The notes below the pieces were generated by a model. That model saw only the letters and a program-made list of their open reading frames with translations, had not been told where the DNA came from and made no database searches. A DNA stretch of 64,000 nucleotides from Dysgonomonas sp. UBA5412 (GTDB taxonomy: Bacteria; Bacteroidota; Bacteroidia; Bacteroidales; Dysgonomonadaceae), in NCBI GenBank assembly GCA_002409595.1, contig DHNQ01000007.1, forward strand, positions 4,826 to 68,825. The letters are read 5' to 3'. The translations under genes were made by a program, and so were the position numbers. This document shows positions 8,291 through 17,512 of the stretch, in pieces; position 1 is the stretch's first letter; each line of letters starts with the position of its first letter.

Positions 8291-9628
8291 TTATCTGTCA
8301 AATACTAATCTTTCTCCTCTTAATTCATTCACTGTTCCATTCTCAAATGCGATCTTACCATTTAAGAAAGTCTTTTCGATAGAAGTAGAGAATGTTTCAC
8401 CCTCCAACGGAGCCCATTTGCATTTGTATAAGATGTTATCTTTGGTTATGGTATAAGGCTTATTAGGATTAACAAGGACAAGATCGGCGAAATATCCCTT
8501 GCGAATATACCCTCGCTTATGTACTTGAAATAGTATGGCCGGAGCGTGACACATCTTTGTTACGACTTGTTCTTTTGATATTTTACCTTTCTTGGCAAGT
8601 TCCATCATCATCTGTAACGAGTGCTGAACAAGTGGACCTCCCGATGCCGCTTTTAATGCACCGCCTTTTTTTTCTTCCCAAAGATGAGGTGCATGGTCGG
8701 TAGCAATAACATCCAGTTTATTCTTTAATAAGCCTTGCATCAAAGCACCTCTGTCTTGACGTGTTTTTACCGCAGGATTCCACTTTATACGAGTTCCGTA
8801 TTTAGAATAATCTTCGTCTGAAAACCAAAGATGATGTACACAGACTTCTCCGGTTATCTTCTTTTCGGCAAGAGGTTTTATATCAAACAAACTGATTTCT
8901 CTCTCAGTAGATAGATGTAGAATATGCAGTCTTGACTGATATTTGTCGGCAAGTTCTACCGCTTCCGCAGATGAGCGGTAACATGCTTCCGCACTTCGTA
9001 TCAATGGATGGTATTGTAATGGAATATCTTCTCCGAAATCAGCTTTATATTTAGCGATATTTTCGCGTATTATTTCCTCTTTCTCGCAATGGGTTGCAAT
9101 AAGCATATCTACTTCCGAGAAAATGCTTTGTAGCACCTTCTTATCGTCTACCAGCATGTTTCCGGTAGATGAACCCATGAATACCTTAACTCCACATACT
9201 TCTTTTGGGTTCACTTTTTTCAGCTCAGCTATGTTTTCGTTAGTTGCCCCTAGATAAAAAGAGTAATTAGCGTATGATTTTTGAGCTCCTATTTCGAATT
9301 TTTGTTCAAGCAGATCCAGCGTTATTGTTTGAGGTTTTGTATTAGGCATCTCCATAAACGAAGTAACTCCTCCGGCTATTGCTGCACGGCTTTCGCTTTC
9401 GATATCCCCTTTGTAGGTCAATCCCGGCTCGCGAAAATGTACCTGATCGTCAATCACTCCGGGCATAAGCCATAAATCTTTAGCATCCACAATTGTAGCT
9501 TTATTTAAGATGGCTTCAGGTATTTCTTCCGTTCTGTATATTTCCGAAATCAGATTGTTTTCTATTAGTACAGAACCTATAAAAGAACTTCCTTCGTTGA
9601 TAATTGTTGCTTTGTGAATAAGTATCAT
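8291..9628 (-). CDS. pyrC: Dihydroorotase
   Basis: Third step of pyrimidine synthesis: cyclises carbamoyl aspartate to dihydroorotate. This is a cyclic amidohydrolase TIM barrel of the long (class I-like) type, 445 aa. The ATG at 9626-9628 is preferred to an in-frame TTG two codons upstream. Expected metal-site segments are visible: 'DDQVHFREPGLTYKGD', the candidate carbamylated Lys in 'CGVKVFMGSSTGN', 'ATHCEKEE', 'LHILHLSTE' and 'VIATDHAPHLWEEK'. The oddity is that the usual HxH after the first strand reads QVH, so the first metal-binding His is Gln. Similar QxH forms may be common in Bacteroidetes homologues; that is from memory. A catalytically weak pseudo-dihydroorotase cannot be excluded. 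Confidence 0.85.
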   Translation of the reverse strand: MILIHKATIINEGSSFIGSVLIENNLISEIYRTEEIPEAILNKATIVDAKDLWLMPGVIDDQVHFREPGLTYKGDIESESRAAIAGGVTSFMEMPNTKPQTITLDLLEQKFEIGAQKSYANYSFYLGATNENIAELKKVNPKEVCGVKVFMGSSTGNMLVDDKKVLQSIFSEVDMLIATHCEKEEIIRENIAKYKADFGEDIPLQYHPLIRSAEACYRSSAEAVELADKYQSRLHILHLSTEREISLFDIKPLAEKKITGEVCVHHLWFSDEDYSKYGTRIKWNPAVKTRQDRGALMQGLLKNKLDVIATDHAPHLWEEKKGGALKAASGGPLVQHSLQMMMELAKKGKISKEQVVTKMCHAPAILFQVHKRGYIRKGYFADLVLVNPNKPYTITKDNILYKCKWAPLEGETFSTSIEKTFLNGKIAFENGTVNELRGERLVFDR

Positions 9629-9645
9629 AATCAAATGTTTTTTTA

Positions 9646-9653
9646 CAAAGGTA
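9646..9653 (-). promoter_or_regulatory. Candidate -7 promoter box for pyrC
   Basis: The minus-strand reading is TACCTTTG, an exact TAnnTTTG match 18 bp upstream of the pyrC ATG. Confidence 0.5.
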
Positions 9654-9796
9654 ACGTTTTTAACTATCAGCCGATATATTATCGACTGAGTATTTGATTT
9701 TAACTAAAAGGTTACAAAGTTGTACAGATTTTGCCCATTTTTTAATTTTCTAATCTTCCCCTTTTTTGTATACTTTATATCGTCTGATATAGATAA

Positions 9797-9832
9797 AGAA
9801 AGCCGGATAGCATATAGTCTATCCGGCTTTCT
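9797..9832 (-). terminator. Intrinsic terminator downstream of the GH92 gene
   Basis: A perfect 14-bp inverted repeat (9797-9810 and 9819-9832) lies 16 bp after the stop codon of the GH92 gene. A short T-rich run follows on the minus strand. It separates that gene from pyrC. Confidence 0.8.
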
Positions 9833-9847
9833 CTTTATACAGATCGT

Positions 9848-12157
9848 TTATTTCTTTTTCTTACTTCCTGCAGATTGTTTCAATTCTTTTGAGAAAGAGT
9901 ATGGAAGATCTTCTTCGTGGGTTCCTCTAACCTTATTAGGCGTAGATGACATTTTGAAATTGACTTTCGCTCCCTTCATCAGTGTTTCGTGAGTAAGATA
10001 GTTTTTGGTATAATCTAAGCCGTTTACATCCATTGCAGAGATATATCTGTTTGCTTTTCCATTGTTTTGTGCATCTATCACAACTTTATTTCCATTGTGC
10101 AGATTCAATGTTACCTTGTCAAACAGTGGAGAACCTAAGATATATTCGTCCGTACCCGGGCATACAGGATAGAAGCCCAATGCGGAGAATACATACCAAG
10201 CCGAAGTTTGTCCGTTATCCTCATCCCCGCAATATCCATCAGGGTTAGGAGTATATAACTTATCCATTACTTCGCGTACCCAATATTGAGCCTTCCAAGG
10301 TTCGGCTGAATAGTCGTACATATATATCATATGCTGAATAGGTTGGTTACCATGTGCATAGTTACCCATATTCATAATTTGCATTTCGCGGATTTCATGG
10401 ATTACTCCACCATAGTAACTGTCGTCGAATAATGGTGGTACACTGAATACCGAGTCCATCATCTGATTAAATCCTGCCTTACCACCCATCAGGTCGATAA
10501 GCCCTTGAGGATCGTGGAACACAGACCATGTATAATGCCAGCTATTACCTTCGGTGAAGGCATCACCCCATTTCAACGGGTTGAATGGAGATTGGAACTT
10601 ACCGTCCTTATTCTTTCCACGCATTAGTTTATGTTCAGGGTCAAACAGATTCTTATAGTTCATTGCTCTTTTAGCATATACGTCTATTTCTTTTTTCGGT
10701 TTGCCTAATGCTTGTCCCAGCTTGTAGATAGTCCAGTCGGCATAAGCATATTCCAATGTGCGAGCTGCATTTTCGTTGATGTCTACATCGTAAGGCACAT
10801 ATCCTAACTTGTTGTAATATTCCCAACCTAAGCGTCCTGTCGAACTGATTTTAGGGTGTACGGCATTTGCTCCATGTATTACTGCCTGCCAAATAGCTTC
10901 GATGTCATATCCTCTCAATCCTTTGAGATAAGCATCTGCAACTACTGATGCCGAATTGTTTCCGACCATACATGCTCTGTGTCCCGGACTTGCCCATTCC
11001 GGCAAGAATCCGCTTTCTTTGTAAGTATTGGCTAATCCCTCTTGTATTTTTGTATTTACATCAGGATACATCAGGTTTAAGAATGGGAATAAGCAACGGA
11101 AAGTATCCCAAAATCCGGTGTCGGTGTACATATATCCCGGCAATACTTCACCATTGAATGGGCTGTAATGCACAACTTGTTTGTTGGCATCTATTTCGTA
11201 AAAGCTACGAGGAAAGAGAACGGAACGATAGAGACAAGAATAGAATGTACGTAGATTATCTATATCGTTATCCTCTACTACAATGCGTCCTAATATTTCA
11301 TTCCAACGGTCACGTCCTTGCTGAGCAATCTGATCGAAAGTGCTGTTTCCTAATTCTTGTAGATTTAGCTCCGCCTGCTCAGGGCTGATAAATGAAGATG
11401 CTACTTTGGCGTGTACTATCTCTCCTTTTTTGGTTGCAAATCCGATGATACCTCCTGCATGGTCAGCTTTTACTTCAGTGCTGTTCTCTGCAATCTTGCC
11501 ACCGTCTACGGATGCTGTATAGGTAAATGGTTTATCGAATGTGATTACAAAATAGTTTTTAAAATTCTCAGGAACACCCCCTCTGTTTTTAGTTGTGTAG
11601 CCTACTATTTTATTTTCTGACGGTATTATTTTCACGTACGATCCTTGGTCGAAAGCATCAACTACAACATACGAATTTTTGTTGTCAGGGAAAGTAAAAC
11701 GAAACATTACAGCCCGTTCGGTCGGAGCCATTTCTGTTACTACATCATGATCTCCCAAATAAACTTTATAGTAATATGGTTTTGCTATTTCTGTTTTGTG
11801 TGAAAACCAGCTTGCACGCTCATCCTGATCAAATACGGCTTTGCCGGTTACGGGCATGATTGCAAATTGACCGTAGTCATTGATCCAAGGGCTTGGCTGA
11901 TGTGTTTGTTTAAAGCCTCTTATCTTGTCGGCGTCGTATGTATATGCCCATCCATCGCCCATTTTTCCTGTCTGAGGCATCCAGAAATTCATACCCCAAG
12001 GCATAGCAATAGCCGGATAGGTATTTCCGGTGGATAGACTGAATTTAGACTGTGTGCCTACCAGAGGGCTCACATAGTCCACTAAATCTGTCTTCTGAGC
12101 ATTTACCGTCCCCAGAAAACTCACAAAGCTTAAGAATAATATTCCTATCTTTCTCAT
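9848..12157 (-). CDS. Secreted GH92 family alpha-mannosidase
   Basis: Glycoside hydrolase family 92 enzyme; the family consists mostly of calcium-dependent exo-acting alpha-mannosidases (often alpha-1,2) that trim N-glycans or fungal mannans. The 769-aa product starts with a cleavable signal peptide ending 'LGTVNAQ' and is probably periplasmic or surface exposed. The N-terminal beta-sandwich contains 'YVSPLVGTQS' and 'GFKQTHQPSPWINDYGQF'. The catalytic (alpha/alpha)6 domain contains 'HEIREMQIMNMGNYAHGNQ' near residue 585 and 'GDEDNGQTSAWYVFSALGFY' near residue 645, where the family's acidic catalytic residues lie. The gene stands alone, without SusC/SusD partners, so it is not part of an obvious polysaccharide utilisation locus here. 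Exact linkage specificity is not readable from sequence. Confidence 0.93.
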   Translation of the reverse strand: MRKIGILFLSFVSFLGTVNAQKTDLVDYVSPLVGTQSKFSLSTGNTYPAIAMPWGMNFWMPQTGKMGDGWAYTYDADKIRGFKQTHQPSPWINDYGQFAIMPVTGKAVFDQDERASWFSHKTEIAKPYYYKVYLGDHDVVTEMAPTERAVMFRFTFPDNKNSYVVVDAFDQGSYVKIIPSENKIVGYTTKNRGGVPENFKNYFVITFDKPFTYTASVDGGKIAENSTEVKADHAGGIIGFATKKGEIVHAKVASSFISPEQAELNLQELGNSTFDQIAQQGRDRWNEILGRIVVEDNDIDNLRTFYSCLYRSVLFPRSFYEIDANKQVVHYSPFNGEVLPGYMYTDTGFWDTFRCLFPFLNLMYPDVNTKIQEGLANTYKESGFLPEWASPGHRACMVGNNSASVVADAYLKGLRGYDIEAIWQAVIHGANAVHPKISSTGRLGWEYYNKLGYVPYDVDINENAARTLEYAYADWTIYKLGQALGKPKKEIDVYAKRAMNYKNLFDPEHKLMRGKNKDGKFQSPFNPLKWGDAFTEGNSWHYTWSVFHDPQGLIDLMGGKAGFNQMMDSVFSVPPLFDDSYYGGVIHEIREMQIMNMGNYAHGNQPIQHMIYMYDYSAEPWKAQYWVREVMDKLYTPNPDGYCGDEDNGQTSAWYVFSALGFYPVCPGTDEYILGSPLFDKVTLNLHNGNKVVIDAQNNGKANRYISAMDVNGLDYTKNYLTHETLMKGAKVNFKMSSTPNKVRGTHEEDLPYSFSKELKQSAGSKKKK

Positions 12158-12467
12158 TGTTTTTCTTAGTTTTAATTTATTATTTTTATAATTACTTTTT
12201 TAGAATATTCTCTTTGGTATAATTTGTAGATGTTATTATAAACTATTGTTTTACATAGTTACAATGGCATTTTTAGAATATAAAATAATGGACTGATACT
12301 TTCGGAAAAGGGACTTACTCTTGGGCTAAAGTAGCAATTCTCATTAATTTGATCCGATTTGTTTTTCTTCTAAGTTTTTGGTTATTTAAAGGCAACCTGT
12401 TTATTCGGTTTGCTAAGATAATAAGCAATTTTTGTTTACGCAACCGCTACGATCAATACCGAACAAA
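12158..12467. other. Gene-free stretch between miaA and the GH92 gene
   Basis: About 310 bp of AT-rich sequence between two minus-strand genes. It must hold the promoter of the GH92 gene, but I find no clear TAnnTTTG box, no strong hairpin and no convincing small reading frame. Confidence 0.6.
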
Positions 12468-13382
12468 TTATTTGATTAACGTAAGTATATTTTCTATCTT
12501 TTTTTCTGTTGGCAATGTAGCATCTATCCAATGAATATGAATGCCTCGTTTCTCCATCCCTCTAAACCATGTCATCTGGCGTTTTGCAAACTGATGGATG
12601 GCTATTTCCAATTGTGAAAACATTTCTTCGAATGAGAGTTGTTTCAGTAGATAGAGGGTTACATATTTATATTCCAACCCGTAATAGATGAGGTCTTCGG
12701 CTTGCACGCCTTTATCCAATATGCTTTGTATTTCCTCTATCATTCCTTCTTGCAAACGGGCTTTCAGACGTTTGCTTATTTTGTTGCGGCGCAACTCTCT
12801 TTCTATATCAACACCGATAGTTAGGCTGTTGAGGGGCGGAAACTCATTTTGGTCTAAAGGGTTACTCTTCTTATATTCTTCTATTTCTATTGCACGAATG
12901 GCGCGCTGGGCAGTGTCTACATCCGTTGTATTGTGCAAAGACCTGTATGACGAAAGTATTTCTGTAAGTTCTTGCAGACTATACTTCTCATACTTTTGCC
13001 TAAGCTCCTTATTCTCGGGAACATTAACGAGAGAATATCCTTTGAGTACGGATTCTACATATAGCCCGGATCCTCCGCAGAGTATGGGTAATTTATTCTC
13101 AGCTTTGAGCGAAGTATATGCTTTATGAAAATCGTGTTGATATTCGAATATATTATATTTTTCGCCGGCTTCGCGAATGTCTATTAAATGATAGGGTATT
13201 TGTTTTCCTTCTACGATATAGTCGTCCAGATCTTTTCCTGTACCTATATCCATTGATTTATATACTTGTCGCGAATCGCCACTGATTACTTCCGTGTTCA
13301 ATGTATAAGCTAAGTGGCATGCAAGAGTAGTTTTTCCCGATGCCGTAGGGCCAACAATGGTTATTAGGTCGTATTTGTTCAT
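12468..13382 (-). CDS. miaA: tRNA dimethylallyltransferase
   Basis: Adds the isopentenyl group to A37 of tRNAs that read codons starting with U. The 304-aa product has the P-loop 'GPTASGKTTLA' at its N-terminus, followed by 'VISGDSRQVYKSMDIGTGK', 'PYHLIDI', and 'PILCGGSGLYV', all diagnostic of MiaA. Near the C-terminus 'RQMTWFRG' is the conserved tRNA-binding segment. The ATG at 13380-13382 is chosen over an in-frame TTG five codons upstream because the P-loop then lies at the usual distance from the start. It is read in the same direction as the polyprenyl synthetase gene 66 bp upstream. Confidence 0.95.
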   Translation of the reverse strand: MNKYDLITIVGPTASGKTTLACHLAYTLNTEVISGDSRQVYKSMDIGTGKDLDDYIVEGKQIPYHLIDIREAGEKYNIFEYQHDFHKAYTSLKAENKLPILCGGSGLYVESVLKGYSLVNVPENKELRQKYEKYSLQELTEILSSYRSLHNTTDVDTAQRAIRAIEIEEYKKSNPLDQNEFPPLNSLTIGVDIERELRRNKISKRLKARLQEGMIEEIQSILDKGVQAEDLIYYGLEYKYVTLYLLKQLSFEEMFSQLEIAIHQFAKRQMTWFRGMEKRGIHIHWIDATLPTEKKIENILTLIK

Positions 13383-13448
13383 ATACTGCGATTGCAACTA
13401 AGGCTTCACGAAGCTTTAATCTATGATTTAAAGAAAAAAACGTGTTGT

Positions 13449-14420
13449 TTAGAAGGCTCTTTCTATAATATAATCAACTGTTACTCCAAGGGCTTCCCGT
13501 ACATCCGCATTAGGAACAGTATGGATTATTTCTTCTGCCTGTGCCTTAAATTCTTCTATCTTACGGTAAGTATACTCTATACCTCCATGCTCTTTGGCAT
13601 AGTTGATTAGTTTCTGTATATTCTCGTCCGTATAGTTATATGAATTGATTATAGTCAGCAATTCTTTCTTTTCTTCCGCCTTGGCATTATCCAAAGCATA
13701 TAGCAGAGGGAGAGTGATCTTTCCTTCGCGGATATCGTTTCCTGTCGGTTTGCCAATGGCATTTGTAAAATAATCGAATATATCGTCTTTTAACTGGAAA
13801 CAGATTCCAAGCAGTTCTCCCAATTTTGCAAATTTATCTACATCCTCTTGCGATGCATTTACAGACATGGCTCCGGTACGCATACATACCGACATTAGCG
13901 ATGCCGTTTTTTTCTTTATGACTTCAAAATATTCGTTTTCATCAAGAATTAGCTCTTTGACCAACGAAAGTTGGTTTAACTCTCCTTCGGCAAGGTTGCG
14001 TCCTAAATCCGATATATTTGAAATGATTTCGATATTACCTGTCAGTACACTTTTTATAAGGGCTGTGGATAAGAAGTAATCTCCGGCAAGCACTGCCATC
14101 TTATTATCATATATGGCATTTACAGAAGCTTCGCCTCTTCTTATTTTCGATTCGTCAACTACGTCATCGTGTATGAGGGATGCTGTATGTAGCAATTCGA
14201 CTGTTATGGCGGTCTGATATGTGGTTTCGTTTATTTCGCCGAAAGCCTTTGCAGCCAATAATAACAAGATCGGGCGTATTTTCTTCCCATCCGATTTCAT
14301 TATGTAGTCTATAATTTCTTGTATTCTAGGATTATTACAAAAAACAGAATCCTTGTAATAAGAATTGAATTTCTTTAATTCCTCTGCTACCGGTTTAGCT
14401 ATTAGAAGCTTTTTATCCAT
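13449..14420 (-). CDS. Polyprenyl synthetase (octaprenyl/heptaprenyl diphosphate synthase type)
   Basis: Trans-isoprenyl diphosphate synthase that elongates farnesyl diphosphate with isopentenyl diphosphate, probably for the menaquinone side chain. The 323-aa product has both aspartate-rich motifs: 'LIHDDVVDES' (first DDxxD) and 'QLKDDIFDYF' (second). It also has 'GKKIRPILLLLAAKAFG' near residue 45. Residues just before the first Asp motif set chain length, but I cannot assign it from sequence. The ATG is at 14418-14420, 21 bp after a -7 box. It faces away from polA. Confidence 0.92.
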   Translation of the reverse strand: MDKKLLIAKPVAEELKKFNSYYKDSVFCNNPRIQEIIDYIMKSDGKKIRPILLLLAAKAFGEINETTYQTAITVELLHTASLIHDDVVDESKIRRGEASVNAIYDNKMAVLAGDYFLSTALIKSVLTGNIEIISNISDLGRNLAEGELNQLSLVKELILDENEYFEVIKKKTASLMSVCMRTGAMSVNASQEDVDKFAKLGELLGICFQLKDDIFDYFTNAIGKPTGNDIREGKITLPLLYALDNAKAEEKKELLTIINSYNYTDENIQKLINYAKEHGGIEYTYRKIEEFKAQAEEIIHTVPNADVREALGVTVDYIIERAF

Positions 14421-14440
14421 ATCATATATTAGTTGAGATG

Positions 14441-14448
14441 CAAATTTA
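14441..14448 (-). promoter_or_regulatory. Candidate -7 promoter box for the polyprenyl synthetase gene
   Basis: The minus-strand reading is TAAATTTG, an exact TAnnTTTG match 21 bp upstream of the ATG. Confidence 0.5.
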
Positions 14449-14672
14449 AAAATAATTCGGTGTTTAGCATTATTTATTCATACATTTGAGTACTGTAATA
14501 AGAATATTTATCTTATATATTCACTAAAACGGATAAACTTTAGTTTTCTTTGATTTGATAAAGAATATATTTTCCCTATTCTGAATTTTTAATAGAAAGA
14601 TTACGGGATTCTCCGCTTTTTGTAATTCCCTGCTTTTTCTGTAACTTTCCACCCATTTTATAAAATACTACA

Positions 14673-17465
14673 ATGAAATTATTCCTATTAGACGCATACG
14701 CATTGATATATCGCTCATATTATGCTTTTATAAAAAGTCCGAGAGTTAATTCTAAAGGACAAAATACATCGGCAATATTTGGGTTTGTGAATACTCTCGA
14801 AGAGCTTCTTCGAAAGGAAAATCCTACTCATATTGCAGTTGCATTCGATCCTCCGGGAGGAACTTTCAGACACGATGCCTACGAGCAATATAAGGCACAA
14901 AGGCAAGAGACACCTGAAGATATACGTGCTGCCGTACCAATTATTAAAGAAATAATTGCAGCATATAATATCAAAGAAGTTGAGGTTTTGCGATACGAGG
15001 CAGATGATGTGATAGGAACGATTGCTAAAAAGGCGGAGAAAGAAAAGTTTGATGTGTATATGATGACTCCCGACAAGGATTACGGGCAGTTGACGAGTGA
15101 TCATATATTTATGTATAAGCCTAAATTTATTGGTACAGGATTTGATACGCTCGATGCAAAGGCTATAATGGACAAGTATGAACTATCATCGCCTGAACAG
15201 ATGATTGATTTGCTTGGCCTGATGGGCGATGCCTCCGACAATATACCCGGATGTCCCGGAGTGGGACCTAAAACAGCACAAAAATTACTTGCCGAATATG
15301 GAACTATCGAAAATTTGCTTGAAAATACAGATAAGATAAAAGGAACTCTGAAAATCAGACTTGAAGAGAATAAAGAGCAAATCATATTTTCTAAATTCTT
15401 GGCAACAATAAAAACAGATGTTCCGATAGAATTTCATCCCGAAGAATTTAAACGAAAAGATATTAATGCTGAAAAGCTTACTTCTTTGTTTGAAGAACTT
15501 GAGTTTCGTACACTTATCAATCGGGTATTGAAAAAAGATGGAGCTGTTGCTCCAGTCAGAGAATCTACTACGCATGAGGCAATTCAGGGAGATCTGTTTG
15601 CCGAGCTTTTGCCAACCAAAGCCACTTCGGATGAAACTACGACTTATTCAGGCTTGCAGGAGTTAAAAGATATTCCGCATAATTATTACCTGGTAGAGAA
15701 AGACGATGAAATCGCAGATTTAATAAAAAAGCTACTGGAACAAAAAGCTTGTTGCTTCGATACCGAAACCACGGGGCTAGATCCTAATACAAGCGAATTG
15801 GTGGGTATTTCGTTTTCATTCAAAGAAGGAGAAGCTTACTATGTTCCTGTTTCATCCGATTTTGAGAAGGCAAAAGAAACTGGTGAGGCATTCCGTCCTT
15901 TTTTCGAAAACGAGGCGATAGAAAAAATCGGTCAAAATATTAAATATGATATCATTGTATTGAAAAAATATGATGTCGATGTACGCGGAAAGCTTTTTGA
16001 TACTATGATCGCTCATTATCTGATAAATCCTGAATTGAGACATAATATGGATTATATGGCAGAAACGTATCTGAAATATAAGACAATACATATTGATGAA
16101 CTTATCGGTCCAAGAGGGAAAAATCAACGGAATATGCGAGATTTGTCGCCCGAGCTTATCAAGGACTATGCTTGCGAAGATGCCGATGTTACACTCAAGT
16201 TGAAAGGTATATTGGAGAAGGCTATAGACAAGCAGGATTTGGGAAAATTACTTTACGAAATAGAGCTTCCGCTTATATATGTTCTAGCCGATATGGAGCA
16301 TACCGGAGCCCGTCTCGATACCGCAGCGTTGGCTGAATATTCCAAAACTCTAACAAAAGAATTGCAAAGGATAGAACAAGAAATCTATCAACTTGCAGGC
16401 ACAGAATTTAATGTTAATTCTGCAAAACAGGTAGGCGAAGTTCTTTTCGATAGGCTAAAGATTGTAGACAAACCTAAGAAAACAAAGACGGGGCAATATG
16501 TAACCAGCGAAGAAACGTTGGAGAGCCTTAAAGATACACATCCTATATTGGGAAAGATATTAGATTACAGAGGGTTGAAAAAACTTCTGAGTACTTATAT
16601 AGATGCACTACCACTTCTTATAAATAAGACAGATGGAAAGATACATACTTCTTACAACCAGACTGTAACAGCTACGGGCAGGCTTAGTTCTAGCAATCCG
16701 AACCTACAAAATATTCCTATCCGTGATGCTCAGGGCAAGGAGATTCGCAAGGCTTTTATTGCGGATGAAGGGTGTATTTTCTTCTCAGCCGACTATTCTC
16801 AGATCGAGCTTCGTATTATGGCACATCTGAGCAAAGATCCGACTATGATAGAAGCTTTTAACAGTGGTGAGGATATTCATGCTGCAACAGCCGCCAAGAT
16901 TTATAAATTGCCATTGGATGAAGTTACCGGCGATATGCGTCGCAAGGCAAAGACTGCTAATTTTGGCATTATATACGGTATATCAGTATTTGGATTGGCA
17001 GAACGTTTGTCCATACCTCGTGGCGAAGCCAAAGAGTTGATCGACGGTTATTTCGAGACTTATCCTAAAGTGAAAGAGTATATGGACCAGAGTATCGCAG
17101 TTGCCCGCAACAATCATTTTGTGGAAACTGTATTCGGACGCAAACGTTATTTGCCGGATATCAATTCGCGTAATGCTACTGTGAGAGGATATGCTGAGCG
17201 CAATGCTATCAATGCACCGATACAGGGGAGTGCTGCCGATATAATAAAGGTGGCAATGACTAAGATTTTTGATCGTTTCAACCGTGAAAACATTAAGTCG
17301 AAAATGATTCTTCAGGTACATGACGAATTGAACTTCAATGTCTTGGAAAACGAAATGGAACAAGTTCAGAAAATAGTGATAGAAGAAATGGAAAGCGCCT
17401 ACAAACTTGCAGTTCCGTTGAAGGCAGATTGTGGTAAGGGCAAAAACTGGCTCGAAGCACACTGA
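14673..17465 (+). CDS. polA: DNA polymerase I
   Basis: Repair and Okazaki-fragment processing polymerase. The 930-aa product has all three domains. The 5'-3' exonuclease domain covers roughly residues 1-290 ('LLDAYALIYRSYYAF', 'YEADDVIGT', 'LMGDASDNIPG'). The proofreading domain follows, with intact acidic residues ('CFDTETTGLDPN', 'NIKYDIIVL', 'YACEDADVTLKL'), so proofreading is probably active. The polymerase domain has motif A 'DYSQIELRIMAHLS', the O helix 'RRKAKTANFGIIYG' and motif C 'QVHDELNF'. The ATG is at 14673. It lies divergent from the polyprenyl synthetase gene and 47 bp upstream of the membrane-protein array. Confidence 0.97.
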   Translation: MKLFLLDAYALIYRSYYAFIKSPRVNSKGQNTSAIFGFVNTLEELLRKENPTHIAVAFDPPGGTFRHDAYEQYKAQRQETPEDIRAAVPIIKEIIAAYNIKEVEVLRYEADDVIGTIAKKAEKEKFDVYMMTPDKDYGQLTSDHIFMYKPKFIGTGFDTLDAKAIMDKYELSSPEQMIDLLGLMGDASDNIPGCPGVGPKTAQKLLAEYGTIENLLENTDKIKGTLKIRLEENKEQIIFSKFLATIKTDVPIEFHPEEFKRKDINAEKLTSLFEELEFRTLINRVLKKDGAVAPVRESTTHEAIQGDLFAELLPTKATSDETTTYSGLQELKDIPHNYYLVEKDDEIADLIKKLLEQKACCFDTETTGLDPNTSELVGISFSFKEGEAYYVPVSSDFEKAKETGEAFRPFFENEAIEKIGQNIKYDIIVLKKYDVDVRGKLFDTMIAHYLINPELRHNMDYMAETYLKYKTIHIDELIGPRGKNQRNMRDLSPELIKDYACEDADVTLKLKGILEKAIDKQDLGKLLYEIELPLIYVLADMEHTGARLDTAALAEYSKTLTKELQRIEQEIYQLAGTEFNVNSAKQVGEVLFDRLKIVDKPKKTKTGQYVTSEETLESLKDTHPILGKILDYRGLKKLLSTYIDALPLLINKTDGKIHTSYNQTVTATGRLSSSNPNLQNIPIRDAQGKEIRKAFIADEGCIFFSADYSQIELRIMAHLSKDPTMIEAFNSGEDIHAATAAKIYKLPLDEVTGDMRRKAKTANFGIIYGISVFGLAERLSIPRGEAKELIDGYFETYPKVKEYMDQSIAVARNNHFVETVFGRKRYLPDINSRNATVRGYAERNAINAPIQGSAADIIKVAMTKIFDRFNRENIKSKMILQVHDELNFNVLENEMEQVQKIVIEEMESAYKLAVPLKADCGKGKNWLEAH

Positions 17466-17512
17466 TATTTTATAAATCATTTCGAAGGATAGAAATTGAG
17501 AAGCGATAAAGC

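Noticed and set aside
12349..12534. Short plus-strand frame in the gap between miaA and the GH92 gene
   Set aside because: Composition is that of AT-rich non-coding DNA and the frame overlaps the end of miaA on the opposite strand.
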